Of a stretch of DNA of 54,590 nucleotides, positions 31,841-41,063 are shown piece by piece. Origin of the DNA: Staphylococcus simiae. Lineage in GTDB: Bacteria > Bacillota > Bacilli > Staphylococcales > Staphylococcaceae. The position numbers and the translations under genes are program-made. Each line of letters starts with the position of its first letter. The first letter of the stretch is position 1. Location: NCBI RefSeq assembly GCF_002902085.1, contig NZ_PPQR01000027.1, positions 1 to 54,590 on the forward strand. Reading direction: 5' to 3'. Below the pieces are notes generated by a model. It saw only the letters and a list, made by a program, of their open reading frames with translations, searched no databases and was not told the DNA's origin.

Positions 31841-32278
31841 AATATGATGCCTCCTGTGTAAATTCTTAGATGTGTGTAATTCATATTATAATAAAATTTC
31901 TTAAATTTATTATATAACATTTTATGCATCTTATCTATTGTAAATATTAAATTGATGACTATATCTTGTTGATATTTATATCTTTTGAACAACTAGTTAT
32001 TTATTTATCGGTATATCATCTTAAATTGTATATGTATTTCGTCCATAAATGCTTACATTTATAGTTCTAACAATTAGATGTTTTTATTAATATATGCTGC
32101 TTAATTTTCTTATGCGCTTACAACGATTCCCAACCCTTTAAAGCAAATAGCATTAATTGCCATTTCTCTAATAAATTAAACTAATATTTTTAAAGATTAA
32201 AATTTACATTTAATTAATCAGTCCAATTTGACAGAGAACCAAATAAAGAACCTAATTACCACAGTCCACACAAACAAA
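31841..32278. other. AT-rich region upstream of sarV
   Basis: No ORF supported. It contains an inverted repeat at 31888-31913 (ATAATAAA, ten bases, TTTATTAT) that overlaps a TATAAT on the minus strand, plausibly the sarV promoter and an AT-rich site for SarA-type proteins. No convincing -35 was found. The rest holds nothing I can name. Confidence 0.4.
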
Positions 32279-32311
32279 AAAACTCAACAGTCATAGCGAC
32301 TACTGAGTTTT
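32279..32311 (-). terminator. Terminator of the moaA-mobA-moaD-moaE-mobB-moeA operon
   Basis: AAAACTCA (32279-32286) pairs with TGAGTTTT (32304-32311); a 2-by-2 internal loop and four more pairs follow inward. On minus it is followed by TTTTTGTTTG. It is about 50 nt past the moaA stop codon. Confidence 0.8.
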
Positions 32312-32360
32312 AACGATATATTAACTTTATTTATTAAACACATGATTCAAGTCTATATTC

Positions 32361-33383
32361 TTAACCACCAATATAGTTCATATTAATTTTCTTACGTCGA
32401 CGATTTGCTACTGTTTGTTCTGTACGTTCGTCGGAATATCTATCATCTCTAACTTGCCATAAAGCTTTGAATTGTTCTAATAATTCTTCATCTGTCACAC
32501 CAGAACGCATAAATTCTTTAACATTAAAACCATCAACCGTTGCAAATAAACAACCATAGAATTTACCATCTGATGATAAACGTGCACGTGTACATGTAGA
32601 ACAGAATGATTGAGAAACACTTGTAATTAAGCCGAATTTAACACCGTTATCTTCATGTCGATAATATTTTGCCACTTCACCAAAGTATTTGGGCTCTACT
32701 GGTGTCACTTCAAAATGTTGTTCAATCATAGATAGCATGTCGTCTTTGGATACGACTTTGCTAAAATCCCAGCCATTATCATTACCAACATCCATAAATT
32801 CAATAAAACGAATTTCGATATCTTTATGTTTAAAATATTCTAACATAGGAATAATTTGATCATCGTTCACACCTTTTTGAACAACAACATTAACTTTAAC
32901 GTCAAAGCCAATTGATACTGCATAATCAATTTGTTCCAAAATAGTTGTTGCTTTAATATTTCTATTATTAAGTGCTTTAAATACTTCATTATCAATAGCA
33001 TCTAAACTAACATTAATTCGTCTTAATCCAGCATCATATAATTTTTGACCATGCTTTTTCAGTAATAAACCATTGGTCGTTAAACCAATATCTTCAATAC
33101 CTTCAATTTGAACCAATTGTGCAATCAGTTGATCTAAATTACGTCTTAATAATGGTTCCCCACCAGTGATACGTATCTTTTTGACACCTAATCGCGCATA
33201 TACTTTAGAAATTCTGACCATTTCGTCAAATGTCAGCAATTCATCTTTAGGTAAGAAAACATAATCATCTCCGAAAATTTCTTTTGGCATACAATAATCA
33301 CATCTAAAATTACATCGATCCGTTACAGACAATCTTAAATCACGTATGGGACGCCCTAACTTATCTTTAATTTGTTCTACCAT
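32361..33383 (-). CDS. moaA: GTP 3',8-cyclase MoaA
   Basis: A 340-residue radical SAM enzyme that, with MoaC, turns GTP into cyclic pyranopterin monophosphate, the first step of molybdenum cofactor synthesis. The SAM-binding [4Fe-4S] cysteines are C24, C28 and C31 (CNFRCDYC); the second cluster is held by C261, C264 and C278. The C-terminal Gly-Gly (MNYIGG) needed for catalysis is present. It is the last gene of the minus-strand moco operon, 19 nt after mobA. Confidence 0.97.
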   Translation of the reverse strand: MVEQIKDKLGRPIRDLRLSVTDRCNFRCDYCMPKEIFGDDYVFLPKDELLTFDEMVRISKVYARLGVKKIRITGGEPLLRRNLDQLIAQLVQIEGIEDIGLTTNGLLLKKHGQKLYDAGLRRINVSLDAIDNEVFKALNNRNIKATTILEQIDYAVSIGFDVKVNVVVQKGVNDDQIIPMLEYFKHKDIEIRFIEFMDVGNDNGWDFSKVVSKDDMLSMIEQHFEVTPVEPKYFGEVAKYYRHEDNGVKFGLITSVSQSFCSTCTRARLSSDGKFYGCLFATVDGFNVKEFMRSGVTDEELLEQFKALWQVRDDRYSDERTEQTVANRRRKKINMNYIGG

Positions 33384-33402
33384 TTATGGACCTCCTTATT
33401 AC

Positions 33403-34002
33403 TTATATTATTTTATTCAAAGAGTCCAAATCTTGTTGATAGTTAATATTTTTATACCAATAATCTGGTGAATTAACTGCTTTAACATCCAAACTATCTG
33501 TTGATAGCTGTTTATAGACATTTTTAAAGCTGTAATCATTTGAATGCAATGCCTCACTTATTGCAGACATAGCATTCGGACTGTAAAATGCAATCGTTGG
33601 TATATAGCGACCATCTTCCTTAAACGCTGCAATATCTAGGTGATCATCAATAAGATGTGACACTAAAAACTGATACAATTCACTAATTGCTTTACCAGTA
33701 ATCATTGGCGTGTCAACTGACACAACAAAGAATAACTCTGCATCCTGATATTGTGTCATCACTGTATAAATTCCTGCTAATGGGCCCTTATCTTTATGCG
33801 CTTCATCATCTACAACAATTTGATCATAGTCAAATAATGACTTTATTTGGTCATTTGTACTTATAACAATATCATTAAACATGTTAGTAGCTTCCAATTC
33901 TCTAATGATACGTTGATAAAACATTTCACCTTGTATCGTCGCAAATGCTTTAGGTTGACCAAATCTTGTCGACTGGCCTCCTGCTAATATAATAGCTATC
34001 AT
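33403..34002 (-). CDS. mobA: Molybdenum cofactor guanylyltransferase MobA
   Basis: A 199-residue nucleotidyltransferase that joins GMP to molybdopterin, making the guanine dinucleotide cofactor used by formate dehydrogenase and similar enzymes. The N-terminal [10 protein letters not shown] is the GTP-binding signature and VVSVDTPM holds the metal-binding aspartate. I choose ATG 34002; a GTG six codons earlier overlaps moaD and carries the GGAGG that serves the ATG. From memory it differs from the S. aureus protein at roughly a quarter or more of positions. Confidence 0.92.
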   Translation of the reverse strand: MIAIILAGGQSTRFGQPKAFATIQGEMFYQRIIRELEATNMFNDIVISTNDQIKSLFDYDQIVVDDEAHKDKGPLAGIYTVMTQYQDAELFFVVSVDTPMITGKAISELYQFLVSHLIDDHLDIAAFKEDGRYIPTIAFYSPNAMSAISEALHSNDYSFKNVYKQLSTDSLDVKAVNSPDYWYKNINYQQDLDSLNKII

Positions 34003-34009
34003 ATATCGT

Positions 34010-34243
34010 TTAACCTCCACTAACTGGTGGAATTAAAGCCACAACATCATTAGGTTGAATCAAATCCGTTTTTTGAACAAATTCTTCGTTCACTGCTACT
34101 TGAAACTTTTTATTATCTATTTGTGGATAACGTTCAAATAAGTAATTTTCAAATTGTTGTACACTCACTGCTTGCTCAAATGTTATATTTTCTTCTGCTT
34201 TTTGTATCAACTCTTTTATTTCGGCGAAGTAAAGTATCTTCAT
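34010..34243 (-). CDS. moaD: Molybdopterin synthase small subunit MoaD
   Basis: A 77-residue ubiquitin-fold sulfur carrier. The C-terminus ends PPVSGG, where the terminal glycine is adenylated by MoeB and then carries the thiocarboxylate used to make the dithiolene. It lies 2 nt after moaE and 7 nt before mobA, so the three are surely one message. Confidence 0.95.
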   Translation of the reverse strand: MKILYFAEIKELIQKAEENITFEQAVSVQQFENYLFERYPQIDNKKFQVAVNEEFVQKTDLIQPNDVVALIPPVSGG

Positions 34244-34245
34244 AT

Positions 34246-34692
34246 TTATTCCCCCCTCTTCGCTTCTTCATAACTTCCTTTTTGATGCCCTTGCCATTCT
34301 GAACCGTCTTCCCATATTTCTTTTTTCCAAATAGGAACGATTTCTTTAATACGTTCAATAGCGTATTCGTTCGCACGATAGGCATCTTTACGGTGTGGCG
34401 ATGATACGGCTATTAACACTGCTATATCAGAAATTTGCAATGGTCCGATTCTATGGACGATGGTTGTAATCGTCCCAGGCCATTGTCTAGCTATTTCATC
34501 ACCAATTTGGGCTAATTTCTTTTCAGCCATTGGAATATAAGCTTCATATTCTAAATATTCCGTTTTAACACCTTTAGTCCATTCTCGAACATGCCCGGTA
34601 AACACGACAACAGCACCCTGACATTCATTCAACGTGAAGTCACGATACTGTTCTGTTTGAATGGGCTCTGTTACAATTTCAAATTGTTTCAT
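34246..34692 (-). CDS. moaE: Molybdopterin synthase large subunit MoaE
   Basis: A 148-residue catalytic subunit that, with MoaD, converts cyclic pyranopterin monophosphate to molybdopterin. Conserved segments are the GHVREWTKGVKTEYLEYEAY stretch, HRIGPL, SPHRKDAY and the WKKEIWEDGSEW loop with the active-site lysines. It lies between mobB and moaD, 5 nt after mobB. Confidence 0.96.
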   Translation of the reverse strand: MKQFEIVTEPIQTEQYRDFTLNECQGAVVVFTGHVREWTKGVKTEYLEYEAYIPMAEKKLAQIGDEIARQWPGTITTIVHRIGPLQISDIAVLIAVSSPHRKDAYRANEYAIERIKEIVPIWKKEIWEDGSEWQGHQKGSYEEAKRGE

Positions 34693-34697
34693 TCATT

Positions 34698-35168
34698 TCA
34701 ATCCTCTATTTTGATTCTATTTAACAGCCACTCATCAAATGTTGTAAAATCTTTCGTCTCCCAAATATTGATACTATAACAAATATGAGATAATTGCTCT
34801 AATTCTCGTCGTTGTTGCTCATCTTTATATACTATCACTTTGTCGTAATCAGCTTGTTTAAAACCTTCAACTAAAATGATATTGGTATCAATTGTAACAG
34901 ATTTCTCAATGATTTGAGTAAGATTTTGTTTATTATGACGCGTCACAGTTTGTTGAAAATGAGTACCTTGAACAATACTTTGATCTGCTCCTGCTTTAAA
35001 ATGTTTCATATGGTCAACGTCATCACTTTGTAAAGCAATATCTTCTTGACCATGACCATGATGTTTAATCGTTGCTACTGTGTAGTCTTGAGATTTTAAA
35101 AATGACACCATATGTTCCATCAACGTTGTCTTTCCTGAATTTTTAAAACCTACAATTTGCAAAATCAT
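34698..35168 (-). CDS. mobB: Molybdopterin-guanine dinucleotide synthesis protein B
   Basis: A 156-residue P-loop GTPase with GFKNSGKTTL at residues 7-16 and a conserved TIKHHGHG segment. It is an accessory to MobA rather than strictly required in model organisms. Its ATG overlaps the moeA stop by 4 bases, so it is coupled to moeA. Confidence 0.93.
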   Translation of the reverse strand: MILQIVGFKNSGKTTLMEHMVSFLKSQDYTVATIKHHGHGQEDIALQSDDVDHMKHFKAGADQSIVQGTHFQQTVTRHNKQNLTQIIEKSVTIDTNIILVEGFKQADYDKVIVYKDEQQRRELEQLSHICYSINIWETKDFTTFDEWLLNRIKIED

Positions 35169-36424
35169 AGCGTTAATTCCTCTTCATAAGCGTTAGATTC
35201 CGTTAAAATGACATCAACAGTATGACCAGCTTTAAAGCCACGTGAACCACCAGGCAGCATAATCATAGCGTTAGCATGTGCTATAGCAACAACGGCACCA
35301 GATTTATTAAATCCAGAAGGCACTACTGTTGCACCAGCAGTTGTTAATGTTGCTTTAGCTCTAATAAAACGACTAAATGGATTTGCTTTAGTAAAGTCCT
35401 CCATTAACGTTGCCTTAATAATCTGTGGATATATTTCTAACGCACCACACATGTGTCTTACAGCTGTTTTCACAAATAGTTCAAAGCCTGTGAAACACGC
35501 TGATGGATTACCAGATAAACCAAATAAATATTTACCTTGTGCAAAAGCGACAGTAGTCACGCTACCCGGACGCATAGCAACTTTATTAAATAGCACTTCA
35601 GCTCCGATAGCTTTATAAATTTCTGGTAAATAATCAAAGTCTCCGACTGAAACACCGCCTGTCGTTATGACAATATCATGTTCAGACATGGCCTCTTTAA
35701 CAATTTGAATACCACTCGCTAAGTCATCTTCTTGTGTACGATAAACACCTACTTCAAGTCCAATTTTTTCGGCTAATGCTTTAATCATCGGTCCATTAGA
35801 GTTTCTGATTTTACCTTCTTCTAATTCATCTGACACATCAAGTAATTCACTACCAGTAGCAATCACAGCTACGCTAGGTTGTTTAACAACTTTAACCTCT
35901 GTATAGCCATATGTTGCTAAAACAGCAATGACACCTGGATTAACGGTTTGTCCTTTCTTAAGTACTAAATCACCTGTCGTTGTTTCTTCACCTTTTAATG
36001 AAATATTTTCATTTTTAGCAAAAGGTTTACGAATTGTAAAAGTGTCCTCTTGTTCGATAGTTTGTTCAAACATGACAACAGCATCAGCGCCTTCAGGTAC
36101 TTGTGCACCTGTCATGATTCTAACTGCTTCATGATCTCCTACAATTTTATTTGAAACTGATCCAGCACCAATATGATCGATAACTTTAAATTCAACACGA
36201 TGTTGACCATTGGCAACCGCTGAATCTTGACTACGAATGGCAAAACCATCATATGGAGATTTATTAAATCTCGGAATATCATATGTTGCCACAATATCTT
36301 CAGCTAAAATATGACCTAAACTATCATTTAATGACACAGTTAATGTTCCCATAGAACTTTGTTGTTTAACGATACGTTCGATGGCCTCTTTAACTGGAAT
36401 GGGATTTCTTTTTTCTACTACCAT
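35165..36424 (-). CDS. moeA: Molybdopterin molybdenumtransferase MoeA
   Basis: A 419-residue enzyme that inserts molybdenum from molybdate into adenylated molybdopterin. Typical motifs are [36 protein letters not shown], the [14 protein letters not shown] loop and GLSGNPSA. I choose ATG 36424 with GGAG nine bases upstream; a TTG five codons earlier lies in that site. First gene of the minus operon moeA-mobB-moaE-moaD-mobA-moaA, and divergent from moaC. Confidence 0.96.
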   Translation of the reverse strand: MVVEKRNPIPVKEAIERIVKQQSSMGTLTVSLNDSLGHILAEDIVATYDIPRFNKSPYDGFAIRSQDSAVANGQHRVEFKVIDHIGAGSVSNKIVGDHEAVRIMTGAQVPEGADAVVMFEQTIEQEDTFTIRKPFAKNENISLKGEETTTGDLVLKKGQTVNPGVIAVLATYGYTEVKVVKQPSVAVIATGSELLDVSDELEEGKIRNSNGPMIKALAEKIGLEVGVYRTQEDDLASGIQIVKEAMSEHDIVITTGGVSVGDFDYLPEIYKAIGAEVLFNKVAMRPGSVTTVAFAQGKYLFGLSGNPSACFTGFELFVKTAVRHMCGALEIYPQIIKATLMEDFTKANPFSRFIRAKATLTTAGATVVPSGFNKSGAVVAIAHANAMIMLPGGSRGFKAGHTVDVILTESNAYEEELTL

Positions 36425-36455
36425 TAAAATCATCTCCAAAAAATTTATTTTTTCA

Positions 36456-36464
36456 TGCTATACT
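36456..36464 (+). promoter_or_regulatory. Extended -10 promoter of moaC
   Basis: TG-C-TATACT at 36456-36464, 21 nt before the moaC ATG. There is no good -35 element, which is usual for extended -10 promoters. The 61-nt gap between the divergent moeA and moaC must hold both promoters; I could not identify a convincing one for moeA. Confidence 0.6.
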
Positions 36465-36485
36465 AGATTGACTAGGAGGGGTAAA

Positions 36486-36977
36486 ATGTCTGAATTTACT
36501 CATATCAACCAACAAGGTCATGCAAAAATGGTTGATGTATCAAATAAAACTATTACAAAAAGAACTGCAATTGCACATTCCAGTATTATTGTTAATGATG
36601 TCATTTATCATCAAATCGTCAATAACACTGCCGCTAAAGGTAATGTACTTAATACTGCACAAATTGCTGGTATTATGGCAGCTAAAAATACTGCAACCAT
36701 TATACCTATGTGTCATCCGTTACCATTAACTGGCATAGATGTTTCATTCAACTGGGATACGTCACAAGCTCCAACATCTTATACATTAAATATTGAAGCA
36801 ACAGTGTCTACGACCGGCAAAACTGGTGTCGAAATGGAAGCTTTAACGACTGCTTCTGTAACAGCCTTAACAATTTATGACATGACCAAAGCTGTCGATA
36901 AAGGTATGATTATCGGTCAAACTTATCTTGAAAGTAAATCCGGTGGTAAATCCGGTGACTACCACCGTTCAAATTAA
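36486..36977 (+). CDS. moaC: Cyclic pyranopterin monophosphate synthase MoaC
   Basis: A 163-residue enzyme acting after MoaA. The motif [14 protein letters not shown], the [20 protein letters not shown] segment and the KSGGKSGDY end are all typical. ATG 36486 follows TAGGAGGGG; the upstream in-frame reading runs through the moeA start and is not real. It is the only moco synthesis gene on the plus strand, lying between moeA and moaB, and its stop is 8 nt from the converging moaB stop. Confidence 0.96.
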   Translation: MSEFTHINQQGHAKMVDVSNKTITKRTAIAHSSIIVNDVIYHQIVNNTAAKGNVLNTAQIAGIMAAKNTATIIPMCHPLPLTGIDVSFNWDTSQAPTSYTLNIEATVSTTGKTGVEMEALTTASVTALTIYDMTKAVDKGMIIGQTYLESKSGGKSGDYHRSN

Positions 36978-36985
36978 TTCAATGA

Positions 36986-37492
36986 CTATTTTGTTAGCTC
37001 ATGAACTAGATGATTTAATTCTGGTTTGATGAGCTTTTCTATTGCTAACTTAACGGCTCCTGTTGAGCCAGGCAATGAAAAGATAAGTTGATTATTAACT
37101 GTACCTGCCACAGCTCTAGATAATAAGGCTCTTGTACCTACGTCTTCTGTATAACTCAAATATCTAAATAGCTCTCCAAAACCTTCTATTTCTTTAGTAA
37201 GCAATGGTCTCACTGCTTCAATTGTGACATCACGCTGTGCAATACCAGTGCCACCAGTTGTAATAATGACATCTACATCTTCAGCAAGCCATTCTGCTAT
37301 TTGTGCTGTAATTAATGCTTTATCATCTTTAACGATTCGATAATGATGATCAGCAATGATAACTTGCTCTTCTTGTAATAAATGTTTAACTAATTGTCCG
37401 CCTTTATCTGTATCAACATCTCTAGTATCTGAAACTGTTAATACTGCAGCTTTCACTTGTCTATTCAATTTGACGTTAGTATGTTCGCCCAT
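36986..37492 (-). CDS. moaB: Molybdenum cofactor biosynthesis protein MoaB/MogA-type
   Basis: A 168-residue MogA-fold protein that adenylates molybdopterin before MoeA inserts the metal. The signature [11 protein letters not shown] (about residues 88-98) and the [12 protein letters not shown] segment are present. Names MoaB and MogA are used for this group in Gram-positives. It lies 12 nt after moeB and converges on moaC with no terminator visible between the two stops. Confidence 0.93.
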   Translation of the reverse strand: MGEHTNVKLNRQVKAAVLTVSDTRDVDTDKGGQLVKHLLQEEQVIIADHHYRIVKDDKALITAQIAEWLAEDVDVIITTGGTGIAQRDVTIEAVRPLLTKEIEGFGELFRYLSYTEDVGTRALLSRAVAGTVNNQLIFSLPGSTGAVKLAIEKLIKPELNHLVHELTK

Positions 37493-37504
37493 GTTAATCT
37501 CTCC

Positions 37505-38509
37505 TTAACCAAATAATAAATTCATTAAATGCGTGGCATCTGTTACACGATTTAAACCATGAATTAAAAATCGTCCACCTTCAAAAGCAACAATACGATG
37601 TCCTTTAAATTCAAACATCACCATATATTGATTACTGCGATAGTTTAATTGATGTTCATTTAAAAATTGAATTAACATATCGTGTGTAATGGCTTTATTT
37701 TCGTATTGTACAGTATCTCGGCCACATAACGTTGCATAACTTTGTTCACCAGTTTGTAAATACGGAAATGATGGATTTTCACCACATGTTTGACATGTAG
37801 GTCGTTGCATTCTACTAAAGCCAAACGAATGATGTGTCCCATCCCAAATATCACCATAAGTAATTTTAGTATCAATCTGTTGTTGTGTTAGTATTTTTAA
37901 TGCATCTCTTAATTGTAAACTTGTCGTCATCGTTACAGCTGGTTGTATCACACCAACCGTATCACATGTTAAATTTAATACTGGCAACTGAGGAACCAAA
38001 CAGTTAAAACATGGTGTTTGTCCAGGGATAAATGTTGCTTCTATATACGTACTTTGAACGACTCCCCCATATATCCAAGGAATATGATATTTATAAGCTA
38101 CATCATTAATGAGTTGTCTCGTTTCAAAATTATCAGTAGCATCCAAAATAACATCTACATCGTGTATATGTGTATCTAAGAAATAATAATCAACATGTTC
38201 AATATAAGCATCAATGTCAACATCATTTCGTATATCCATCAAATGAGTCTTAGCAGCTACTACTTTAGGCATCATTTTGAGCGCATCTTGTTCAGTGAAT
38301 AATGTTTGTCTTTGTAAATTACTAAATTCAATATAGTCACGATCTACAATGGTTAGTTTCCCAATACCAGCTCTAACAAGACCTTCTGCTAAATGTGTCC
38401 CTAAGGCTCCCATTCCAATAATTAATGCATGCTTATGATTAATTTGTTGTTGTCCCTCTGCACCAATATGTTTAAATAATATTTGTCTTGAATAGCGCTC
38501 TTGATTCAC
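37505..38509 (-). CDS. moeB: Molybdopterin synthase sulfur-carrier adenylyltransferase (MoeB/ThiF family)
   Basis: A 334-residue E1-like enzyme that activates the MoaD C-terminus. The nucleotide-binding GMGALGTHLAEGLVRAG is near residues 33-49, DATDNFETR is conserved, and two CxxC pairs (CFNC and CQTC) bind zinc. The C-terminus has no rhodanese domain, so sulfur must come from elsewhere. It could also serve ThiS, but its position in the moco region favours MoaD. A clear promoter precedes it. Confidence 0.92.
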   Translation of the reverse strand: MNQERYSRQILFKHIGAEGQQQINHKHALIIGMGALGTHLAEGLVRAGIGKLTIVDRDYIEFSNLQRQTLFTEQDALKMMPKVVAAKTHLMDIRNDVDIDAYIEHVDYYFLDTHIHDVDVILDATDNFETRQLINDVAYKYHIPWIYGGVVQSTYIEATFIPGQTPCFNCLVPQLPVLNLTCDTVGVIQPAVTMTTSLQLRDALKILTQQQIDTKITYGDIWDGTHHSFGFSRMQRPTCQTCGENPSFPYLQTGEQSYATLCGRDTVQYENKAITHDMLIQFLNEHQLNYRSNQYMVMFEFKGHRIVAFEGGRFLIHGLNRVTDATHLMNLLFG

Positions 38510-38543
38510 ATTAAGTTTCCTTTCTTATCATGTCATTATCTCT

Positions 38544-38572
38544 ATTATAAGGCTCACACCATTGACTAACAA
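38544..38572 (-). promoter_or_regulatory. Sigma-A promoter of moeB-moaB
   Basis: On minus: -35 TTGTTA (38572-38567), exactly 17 nt, -10 TATAAT (38549-38544), about 28 nt before the moeB start region at 38509. Confidence 0.8.
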
Positions 38573-38589
38573 AAATTGCGCTTAAAAAA

Positions 38590-38655
38590 AGGTTAAAACA
38601 TCATTAAAATTTCTATAGAAGCGATTAACTTCAAAATTTTAATTCGTTCTAACCT
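38590..38655 (-). terminator. Terminator of modABC
   Basis: Outer arms AGGTTA (38590-38595) and TAACCT (38650-38655), and a perfect 10-bp inner pair ATTAAAATTT (38603-38612) with AAATTTTAAT (38634-38643). On minus it is followed by seven T residues. It separates modC from the moeB promoter. Confidence 0.8.
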
Positions 38656-38691
38656 CTTTATCACTATCATGACTCCCAAAAAACATTTACA

Positions 38692-39306
38692 TTATCTTCG
38701 TTGTCCGATATTGACAATGTCATGAGCCATTCGTTTAGCTTCATAATCTGAATGCGTCACAAATATGATAGGAATTTTCCATTCATCAAAAATACGTTGG
38801 ACTAATGTGATACTTTCGTCTTTAGTAGCATCATCTAAACTAGAAAATGGTTCATCTAATAAGATTAAATCTGGTTTGGTACTTAACGCTCTAGCTAACG
38901 CTACACGTTGTGATTCTCCGCCAGATAATGTCATAGGATATTGATCTACTAAATGTTCAATATTTAACGTTTTCATCAAATTAGTAATATGTTCAGATGG
39001 TTCAGCCATAAAAGTAATATTATTATAAACTGTCATATTAGGAAATAGTTGATAATCTTGGAATAAATAGCCAATATGACGTTGTTGTATTTTGACATTG
39101 ACTTTATTGTTAGTATCCGTTAATAGTCGTCCATTTACTTTTATCAAAGCTTCATCAGCTTGACGTAGTCCTGCAATCATATTTAATACGGTTGTTTTAC
39201 CAATACCAGAAGGACCTCGTACAGCATAAATCTTCGGTGTTGTATCATCGATATCGATATTGATTAAAGTATCTTTTAATTGATATTTAAGTTTAATCGT
39301 TAACAT
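38692..39306 (-). CDS. modC: Molybdate ABC transporter ATP-binding protein ModC
   Basis: A 204-residue ABC ATPase. Walker A GPSGIGKTT is at 31-39, the signature LSGGESQR at 126-133 and Walker B LILLDEP at 146-152. It is short and lacks the C-terminal molybdate-binding (Mop) domain of enteric ModC, so it should not sense substrate itself. The modB stop codon adjoins its start with no gap. Confidence 0.95.
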   Translation of the reverse strand: MLTIKLKYQLKDTLINIDIDDTTPKIYAVRGPSGIGKTTVLNMIAGLRQADEALIKVNGRLLTDTNNKVNVKIQQRHIGYLFQDYQLFPNMTVYNNITFMAEPSEHITNLMKTLNIEHLVDQYPMTLSGGESQRVALARALSTKPDLILLDEPFSSLDDATKDESITLVQRIFDEWKIPIIFVTHSDYEAKRMAHDIVNIGQRR

Positions 39307-39978
39307 TTAGTCGACCTCCTTATACTTATCTCGATTTAATAAATTAATCGTTGAGATAACTACAACAGAGAATGCAACTAATACTAATACCCATAACCAT
39401 GCTTCGTTTTCTCTACCTTGTTCTACTAAGAAGTAAATTTCTAAAGGTAACGTATTCGTTTTATTTGGAATGTAACCTGCCACCATTAAAGTAGCACCAA
39501 ATTCACCAAGTGCACGTGCAAAACTCATCATAATACCAGCTATAATGGAACGCTTAGCAAGTGGTAATACTAGTTTGAAAAATATTTTCATTTCACTAGC
39601 ACCCATTGTTCTCGCTGTATTAATCATTTTAGTATCTATGCTACGAAATCCTTGCACTGTATGTTGATACATTAATGGAAAACTAACAATGACAGATGCA
39701 ATAACTGCACCTGTCAAAGTGAACACTACGGGTAAGTGTAAAATATTAGCAAAGAATTGCCCTACTACACTTCTTGGTGAGAATATAATAAGTAATATAA
39801 ACCCAAGGACTGTTGGTGGTAGGACAATTGGTAATATCAATATACTTTCAAGAACTTTAACCCAATGCCCTTTGCGATGATACAACCATTTAGAGATGAT
39901 AATGCCAATGATAGTAACAATAATTGTACTAATGACTGCGACACGTATCGATATCCAAAAGGATGTTAAGTCAGGCAT
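39307..39978 (-). CDS. modB: Molybdate ABC transporter permease ModB
   Basis: A 223-residue permease with five or six membrane segments. The EAA-type cytoplasmic loop (INTARTMGASEMKIFFKLVLP, about 135-155) that docks on ModC is clear, as is the ARALGEFGATLMVAG segment typical of molybdate and sulfate permeases. It is immediately followed by modC and preceded by modA. Confidence 0.95.
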   Translation of the reverse strand: MPDLTSFWISIRVAVISTIIVTIIGIIISKWLYHRKGHWVKVLESILILPIVLPPTVLGFILLIIFSPRSVVGQFFANILHLPVVFTLTGAVIASVIVSFPLMYQHTVQGFRSIDTKMINTARTMGASEMKIFFKLVLPLAKRSIIAGIMMSFARALGEFGATLMVAGYIPNKTNTLPLEIYFLVEQGRENEAWLWVLVLVAFSVVVISTINLLNRDKYKEVD

Positions 39979-39991
39979 GGATTACAACTCC

Positions 39992-40774
39992 TTACGCTGC
40001 GAAATGATAATCTTTTAAGATTTTTTTAGCTTTATCTGATTTTAAGAAATCCATCCATTCTTTAGCTAATTTCTTATCAGATGTAGCTCCTGCTTCATAA
40101 GTGATTGGTTTTTTAAGTTCTACTTCTTTAATTTCTTTTACAGAATCAATTTTTTTGTTTTGTTTGTATAAATCAGTTTTATAAACGAAACCTGCTTGAG
40201 CATTTCCTTTTTCAACATAATTTAATACTTGTTTAACGTCTTTAGCATAAACAATTTTATCTTTTACAGAATCATAAAGATTATTATCTTCTAAATATTG
40301 TTTTGCATATTTACCAGCTGGTACAGTTTTTTCTTCACCAAGTGCTAATTTTTCGTTACCTTTTAAATCTTTAACAGATTTTAAATCAGCATTTTTGTCT
40401 CCAACTAATACTAAACTGTTTTTCGCATATTTGTAAGTATCATGTGCTTTATCTTTATCTTTTAAAGCATCAACGTCTTTAGTGTTTGCTGACATGAAGA
40501 CATCTACAGATGCACCAGATTCAATTTGTTTTTTCAATGCGCCAGAACCGCCATAGTTGAATTTAATATCAACATTTTTGTGATCTTTTTTGAATTCTTT
40601 TTCAAGTTCTTTCGTTACATCTGTTAAACTAGCTGCAGCCGAAATTTGCATTTCTTGTTTTTTACCATTATCAGATGATTCTTTTTTACTATCCTTGCTG
40701 TCATTTGAACTAGAACAACCTGCAAGAACGATACATAATGCAATCATTAAAGCTAAAATATGTTTCATCTTCAT
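39992..40774 (-). CDS. modA: Molybdate-binding lipoprotein ModA
   Basis: A 260-residue substrate-binding protein anchored to the membrane as a lipoprotein: the signal peptide MKMKHILALMIALCIVLAGC ends at lipobox cysteine C20, followed by a charged linker. ISAAASLTDVTKELEKEF and FNYGGSGALKKQIESGASVD are typical of molybdate-binding proteins. I place the start at 40774, behind GGGGG; an upstream ATG at 40792 lacks a site. First gene of modA-modB-modC. Confidence 0.93.
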   Translation of the reverse strand: MKMKHILALMIALCIVLAGCSSSNDSKDSKKESSDNGKKQEMQISAAASLTDVTKELEKEFKKDHKNVDIKFNYGGSGALKKQIESGASVDVFMSANTKDVDALKDKDKAHDTYKYAKNSLVLVGDKNADLKSVKDLKGNEKLALGEEKTVPAGKYAKQYLEDNNLYDSVKDKIVYAKDVKQVLNYVEKGNAQAGFVYKTDLYKQNKKIDSVKEIKEVELKKPITYEAGATSDKKLAKEWMDFLKSDKAKKILKDYHFAA

Positions 40775-41063
40775 TATGTGTACAACCCCCATTTTTAAAT
40801 TTATTACAATTCTAATTATACACGTATTAATAAAATTTTAAAGATGTGTGTGAATTTTTAAACAATATTCGAATAAATGTCACAATTTTAAATTTTATCG
40901 TTAATTGTGCTCAACATTTTTTGTTAGTCAAGTTTAATTAGTGTTTTTTCAATCTTTTGCAATTATTAACTGGTCAATATAATTTTATTTAGGCAAATAT
41001 ATTAAAATTGTTTGTAAATTAGTATATTATATATATTATGCTATTTTTTAAAGGAGTATTATC
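40775..41063. other. Divergent modA-fdhD intergenic region
   Basis: 289 nt, very AT-rich. A TATAAT for modA is visible on minus at 40820-40815 but without a good -35. An inverted pair CACAATT and AATTGTG lies near 40880-40910. The fdhD side has several TATATA-like boxes and no clear choice. No molybdate riboswitch-like structure was seen. Confidence 0.4.

Noticed and set aside
34176..34385. 69-codon minus-strand ORF overlapping moaD and moaE
   Set aside because: Out-of-frame reading of two well-supported genes, very lysine/arginine-rich and without homology.
40793..41063. Possible Rex or anaerobic regulator site between modA and fdhD
   Set aside because: TGTGA-like half sites exist but no full TTGTGAA-TTCACAA pattern was found.
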